NCBI GenBank assembly: GCA_017555445.1
Contig: JAFZGK010000038.1
Location: forward strand, 1 to 10,416
DNA: 10,416 nt
DNA from: Bacteroidales bacterium
GTDB taxonomy: Bacteria; Bacteroidota; Bacteroidia; Bacteroidales; UBA932
Direction of reading: 5' to 3'
Below are positions 7,926 through 10,416 of this stretch, one piece after another (position 1 is the stretch's first letter; each line of letters begins with the position of its first letter). The translations under genes were made by a program, and so were the position numbers. The notes beneath the pieces are model-generated. The model was not told where the DNA came from, ran no database searches, and saw only the letters and a list, made by a program, of their open reading frames with translations.

Positions 7926-8805
7926 ATGGATTTGCAATCAGACACTTAGATAAACATTCTGCGGAATCAGACGGCAGGATGCCGGCTGATGAGAGGGCAT
8001 CTACAGTCCACCGGGATTTCGGAGTATTTTCACGATAAAGCACTATTGCACAAGCAGTTTCATAGTTGCCTATATAAGGATGATGCATCAGCGAATCTGC
8101 TGGAAGAGTCCATAACGGATATGGTGTCTGATGTTCTTTTGAAACCGATATCAGGTCTTCCAAAGCATTGAACTTCTCCTGGTCAAACCTTGAAATATCC
8201 ATCAGCTGCTCCTTATAGGAATAGCCTCCAAGACGTTCCCTGTATTCTATAATTCTTGAAGCATACCATCCACCTATACCTGGCAAAGCATCAAGACCGG
8301 CAGAATCAGCGATATTGAGATCAACCAGAGGAATATCGATATATGGCTCCAGTCTGCGATAGACACTGTCGGAAACGACAAACGATTTTGCAAAATCCGC
8401 CTTTCTGCGAAATCTACCGCCTTTCTTGCGATAATTGTCTATAGATTGAGCCTGTCTGGGCGTAAATCCCAGACGACAAAGATCATCTACAGATACGGTA
8501 TTGGGGTTGAACCGGAAACTTTCAACAGTTCTTCTTGGTGCAGCAGCACGTACCGCCTCAGCACGAGGATGATGCTCCGAGTTCTTTCTGGCCACGACCT
8601 CCCTACTTACAGCCGTCTCATCCCCTGTCTTCGCCTTTTCATAAACAAATACAGTATCCGGCTCATCCCTGCCAGCCACCACCTTCATCACAGCTGCACG
8701 ATGAACAAAAAGGGCTGTCTGATAGCCCACAATAAGGAAGACTATGGCAATTATTCCTGTAATGAACGACTCAGACAACCCTGCTTTTCCTTTATTCCCT
8801 CTCAT
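7924..8805 (-). CDS. Membrane-anchored helix-hairpin-helix protein, ComEA-like
   Basis: The 293-residue protein has an N-terminal membrane segment (about 13-34, FITGIIAIVFLIVGYQTALF) preceded by basic residues, suggesting a protein anchored in the inner membrane with its body outside the cytoplasm. After a charged, poorly conserved linker (about 40-95) come three helix-hairpin-helix units. The first is at about 98-132 (FNPNTVSVDDLCRLGF ... YRKKGGRF). The second, the clearest, is at 161-195, with VDLNIADSAGLDALPGIG and then ASRIIEYRERLGGY. The third is at about 228-266 (WTLPADSLMHHPYIGNY ... YRENTPKSRW). Such motifs bind DNA without sequence specificity; in ComEA a related domain takes up DNA during transformation. 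Members with this layout are common in Bacteroidetes, but a role in DNA uptake is inference. The start codon is three bases after a hairpin plus T-run in its leader, an odd arrangement. Moving the start inward would remove the membrane segment, so the first ATG is preferred. Confidence 0.85.
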   Translation of the reverse strand: MRGNKGKAGLSESFITGIIAIVFLIVGYQTALFVHRAAVMKVVAGRDEPDTVFVYEKAKTGDETAVSREVVARKNSEHHPRAEAVRAAAPRRTVESFRFNPNTVSVDDLCRLGFTPRQAQSIDNYRKKGGRFRRKADFAKSFVVSDSVYRRLEPYIDIPLVDLNIADSAGLDALPGIGGWYASRIIEYRERLGGYSYKEQLMDISRFDQEKFNALEDLISVSKEHQTPYPLWTLPADSLMHHPYIGNYETACAIVLYRENTPKSRWTVDALSSAGILPSDSAECLSKCLIANP

Positions 8806-8808
8806 ATT

Positions 8809-8842
8809 AAAAAACAGACACCTGATAAAAATCAGATGTCTG
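8809..8842 (-). terminator. Hairpin with T-run immediately before the HhH gene: rsmI terminator or attenuator
   Basis: Read on the minus strand, CAGACATCTGAT (8842-8831) pairs with ATCAGGTGTCTG (8826-8815) around a TTTT loop. The stem is 12 base pairs with a single G-U wobble and is followed by six T's (8814-8809). This fits an intrinsic terminator on the minus strand only: on the plus strand the wobble becomes a C-A mismatch and no T-run follows. It would stop read-through from rsmI, but it also lies inside the leader of the downstream gene, whose ATG begins at 8805. Confidence 0.75.
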
Positions 8843-8870
8843 AAAATAAATAAATGTTATGAAACTGCTT

Positions 8871-8878
8871 CAAAGGTA
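8871..8878 (-). promoter_or_regulatory. Possible -7 promoter element for the HhH gene
   Basis: On the minus strand TACCTTTG is an exact match to the Bacteroidetes -7 consensus TAnnTTTG. No TTTG is found at the -33 distance. The predicted transcript would start near 8865 and run straight into the hairpin and T-run at 8842-8809 before reaching the ATG at 8805. The leader of about 60 bases contains no small open reading frame. The surrounding 172-base gap (8806-8977) is otherwise A/T-rich with nothing else recognisable. Confidence 0.5.
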
Positions 8879-8977
8879 AATCAAGTATCTATATAATGTA
8901 CCTGCATTTCGTCACACCTTTGTATAATTTTCTCTTTTTTGAAGGAATTTCTTTTTTTTGATCCGTTTCAGGTCAGA

Positions 8978-9700
8978 TCAGTCCTCCTCATCAGCCTTTC
9001 TATAAGACTTCTTCTCCTTTTTCTTTTCCGGTGCACCAGCCACGATTATGACAATCTCGCCCTTTGGTTCATGCTCACGATACCATGCCGCCACTTCGAC
9101 AAGAGTTCCTCGTTTATGTTCTTCAAACTTCTTCGATATTTCCCGAGCTACAGAACACTCTCGCTCCCCTCCAAAAAACTCGGCAAACTGCTCAAGTGTC
9201 TTGACGAGACGATAAGGCGACTCATAGAAGACCAAGGTCCTTGTCTCATCAGCCAGCTCGGTCAATCTTGTCTGACGTCCTTTCTTCTGCGGAAGAAAGC
9301 CTTCGAAACAGAAACGGTCACAAGGATATCCTGAAGACACCAAAGCAGGGACAAAGGCTGTCGCTCCAGGAAGTGTCTGCACCTCAATCCCTTCCTGTGC
9401 ACACGTACGGACAAGCAGAAAACCCGGATCTGAAATTCCAGGAGTTCCTGCATCGCTTATCAGAGCCACATTCAGACCCGCAAGAATCCTTTCCTTTATC
9501 ATCGAAGCAGTCTTGTGCTCATTGAACTTGTGATGGGACTCGAGACGTCCCTTGATCTCGAAATGCTTGAGAAGAACCGAACTTGTACGCGTATCCTCCG
9601 CTAAGATGAGATCTGCTTCCTTCAGAACACGTATTGCTCTGAAAGTCATATCTTCAAGGTTTCCGACCGGAGTCGGAACTATATATAAAATTCCTGGCAT
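8978..9700 (-). CDS. rsmI: 16S rRNA (cytidine-1402-2'-O)-methyltransferase
   Basis: RsmI methylates the ribose 2'-hydroxyl of C1402 in 16S rRNA, near the decoding site, using S-adenosylmethionine. The 240-residue protein shows the family signatures in order: LYIVPTPVGNLEDMTFRAIRVL (5-26), AEDTRTSSVLLKHF (34-47), the ALISDAGTPGISDPG block (79-93) that helps bind SAM, LPGATAFVPALVSSG (110-124), FEGFLPQKKGRQ (132-143) and VFYESPYRL (157-165). It is shorter than the 286-residue E. coli protein: the usual C-terminal helical domain is replaced by a Lys/Glu-rich tail (225-240). The ATG is 16 bases after the stop of the upstream coiled-coil gene. An AAGGA stretch eight bases before it resembles a Shine-Dalgarno sequence, uncommon in this phylum. 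The two genes probably share a transcript. Confidence 0.96.
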   Translation of the reverse strand: MPGILYIVPTPVGNLEDMTFRAIRVLKEADLILAEDTRTSSVLLKHFEIKGRLESHHKFNEHKTASMIKERILAGLNVALISDAGTPGISDPGFLLVRTCAQEGIEVQTLPGATAFVPALVSSGYPCDRFCFEGFLPQKKGRQTRLTELADETRTLVFYESPYRLVKTLEQFAEFFGGERECSVAREISKKFEEHKRGTLVEVAAWYREHEPKGEIVIIVAGAPEKKKEKKSYRKADEED

Positions 9701-9716
9701 ATCTCGTATCCTTAAA

Positions 9717-10346
9717 CTACTGGATTCTACGACGTACAGCCATCATGAAACGGTATACTTCATCTGAATTCATATCCCATTCCGGACGCTTTTCTGAAAG
9801 ATAAGCAACGGCCTCATCAATAGAAGACATTGCATTGATTGCTGTAAGAACCTCTTGGAAAAACATCGGATCTTCATCGAAAAGACAATTGATGAAAATT
9901 ATTCTGTCATGCAAGGATATTGCACTACGGATATCCTTGACAGGAGATCCCGGGATAGCTGTACGCCATGCCTCCTTTGCAGCCATGGCATCAATCACAG
10001 CTGGTCTTGCATTGGCAGCGGCTGCATCGATCAGCATTTCCATCACAGGCTCACACTTTTCTTCTTCTGCAACTGGTTCCTCTACAAACGGAAGGTCATC
10101 ATCCGGCAGATCATCGGTCACATCATCCTCAGCAACTTCCGGCTCTGATTCAACAGCTGATTCAACCACAGAAATATCAACCAGGACATCATCAATATCT
10201 ATATCGATAGGAGCTTCTTCAACCTCCTCAACCTCAAGATTTTGCGAAAACTGATCCAGTCTTGCTTCCAATGCATCAAGCTGATCGCGCATCGATGATA
10301 TCATCTGACGAATTTCAGACAAAATTTGCTGTTCCCTATTTTCCAT
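9717..10346 (-). CDS. Acidic coiled-coil protein of unknown function, conserved Bacteroidetes C-terminal domain
   Basis: The function is not recognised. From the ATG at 10346 the protein has 209 residues in three parts. Residues 1-36 (MENREQQILSEIRQMISSMR and onward) form a probable coiled coil. Residues 37-100 are a very acidic, low-complexity linker rich in D, E, V and P, including the run IDIDIDD. Residues about 137-209 form a compact helical domain (KDIRSAISLHDRIIFINCLFDEDPM, then EVLTAINAMSSIDEAVAYL and W190). This resembles, from memory, a C-terminal domain in other hypothetical Bacteroidetes proteins with the pattern S-I/L-x-D-R-x-x-F ... L-F ... A-x-x-Y-L ... W. There is no signal peptide or membrane segment. 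An upstream in-frame TTG at 10379 was rejected because it would lie inside the proposed -7 promoter element. Its stop is 16 bases before rsmI, so the two are likely co-transcribed. Confidence 0.8.
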   Translation of the reverse strand: MENREQQILSEIRQMISSMRDQLDALEARLDQFSQNLEVEEVEEAPIDIDIDDVLVDISVVESAVESEPEVAEDDVTDDLPDDDLPFVEEPVAEEEKCEPVMEMLIDAAAANARPAVIDAMAAKEAWRTAIPGSPVKDIRSAISLHDRIIFINCLFDEDPMFFQEVLTAINAMSSIDEAVAYLSEKRPEWDMNSDEVYRFMMAVRRRIQ

Positions 10347-10376
10347 AATGGTTTTAATGTCTATATTTGCGTTCCT

Positions 10377-10384
10377 CAAAAGTA
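10377..10384 (-). promoter_or_regulatory. -7 promoter element for the coiled-coil gene and rsmI
   Basis: TACTTTTG on the minus strand matches TAnnTTTG exactly and lies about 30 bases upstream of the ATG at 10346. A TTTA about 18 bases further upstream may be a degenerate -33 element. The position supports the ATG at 10346 as the true start and places a start of transcription near 10370. Confidence 0.55.
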
Positions 10385-10386
10385 AA

Positions 10387-10402
10387 GGACAGAATTCTGA
10401 CC
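10387..10402. repeat. Palindrome between the -33 and -7 positions of the coiled-coil gene promoter
   Basis: CAGAATTCTG (10390-10399) is a perfect 10-base palindrome, extended by GG and CC at the outer ends with one mismatched A-A pair. It lies in the promoter spacer, where a repressor could bind. No known operator was recognised, and a 10-base palindrome can occur by chance. Confidence 0.3.
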
Positions 10403-10416
10403 TAAATCATATTAAC

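Noticed and set aside
8956..8980. Possible terminator directly after the rsmI stop (TGATC ... GATCA followed by A's)
   Set aside because: On the coding strand the short stem is followed by A's, not T's, so it would not terminate rsmI; on the other strand no gene ends there.
10347..10379. TTG start giving an 11-residue longer coiled-coil protein
   Set aside because: The TTG overlaps the TAnnTTTG promoter element, and the ATG at 10346 begins the predicted coiled coil directly.

Overview
This is a chromosomal housekeeping segment of a member of Bacteroidota, most likely order Bacteroidales. The PurC, RlmN, RecA and RsmI proteins look like Bacteroidales versions. A very large left-handed beta-helix protein of the DUF4954 type is present, and that family is characteristic of the phylum. 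Several start sites are preceded by the Bacteroidetes sigma factor pattern TAnnTTTG, and A/T-rich leaders replace Shine-Dalgarno sequences at most genes. Family or genus cannot be fixed by eye. No mobile element, CRISPR array, tRNA or rRNA is visible.

Left part (1-6619, all minus strand): read in the direction of transcription, rlmN, a patatin-type outer membrane phospholipase, recX and the DUF4954 protein follow one another with gaps of 1, 5 and 11 bases, so they are almost certainly one operon. After an 88-base gap comes purC, cut by the left edge of the window and possibly with its own promoter.

Middle (6620-7925): a 229-base divergent spacer separates rlmN from recA (plus strand). It holds a good promoter for recA, a weaker one for rlmN, and an inverted repeat just upstream of the recA -33 element. 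RecA is complete and ends in a strong intrinsic terminator whose T-run overlaps the stop codon of the convergent next gene.

Right part (7924-10416, all minus strand): an acidic coiled-coil protein of unknown function and rsmI form a two-gene unit starting from a TAnnTTTG promoter at the right edge. Downstream lies a membrane-anchored helix-hairpin-helix (ComEA-like) gene with its own TAnnTTTG promoter. Its leader contains a hairpin followed by a T-run that ends three bases before the start codon. It can be read as the rsmI terminator or as an attenuator, and it is the most unusual regulatory structure here.

By function the window combines DNA recombination (recA, its modulator recX, possibly the HhH protein), ribosomal RNA methylation (rlmN, rsmI), envelope lipid chemistry (patatin), purine synthesis (purC) and two poorly characterised proteins. 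The gene content is mostly ordinary; the points worth a second look are the arrangement, the leader hairpin and the DUF4954 protein.
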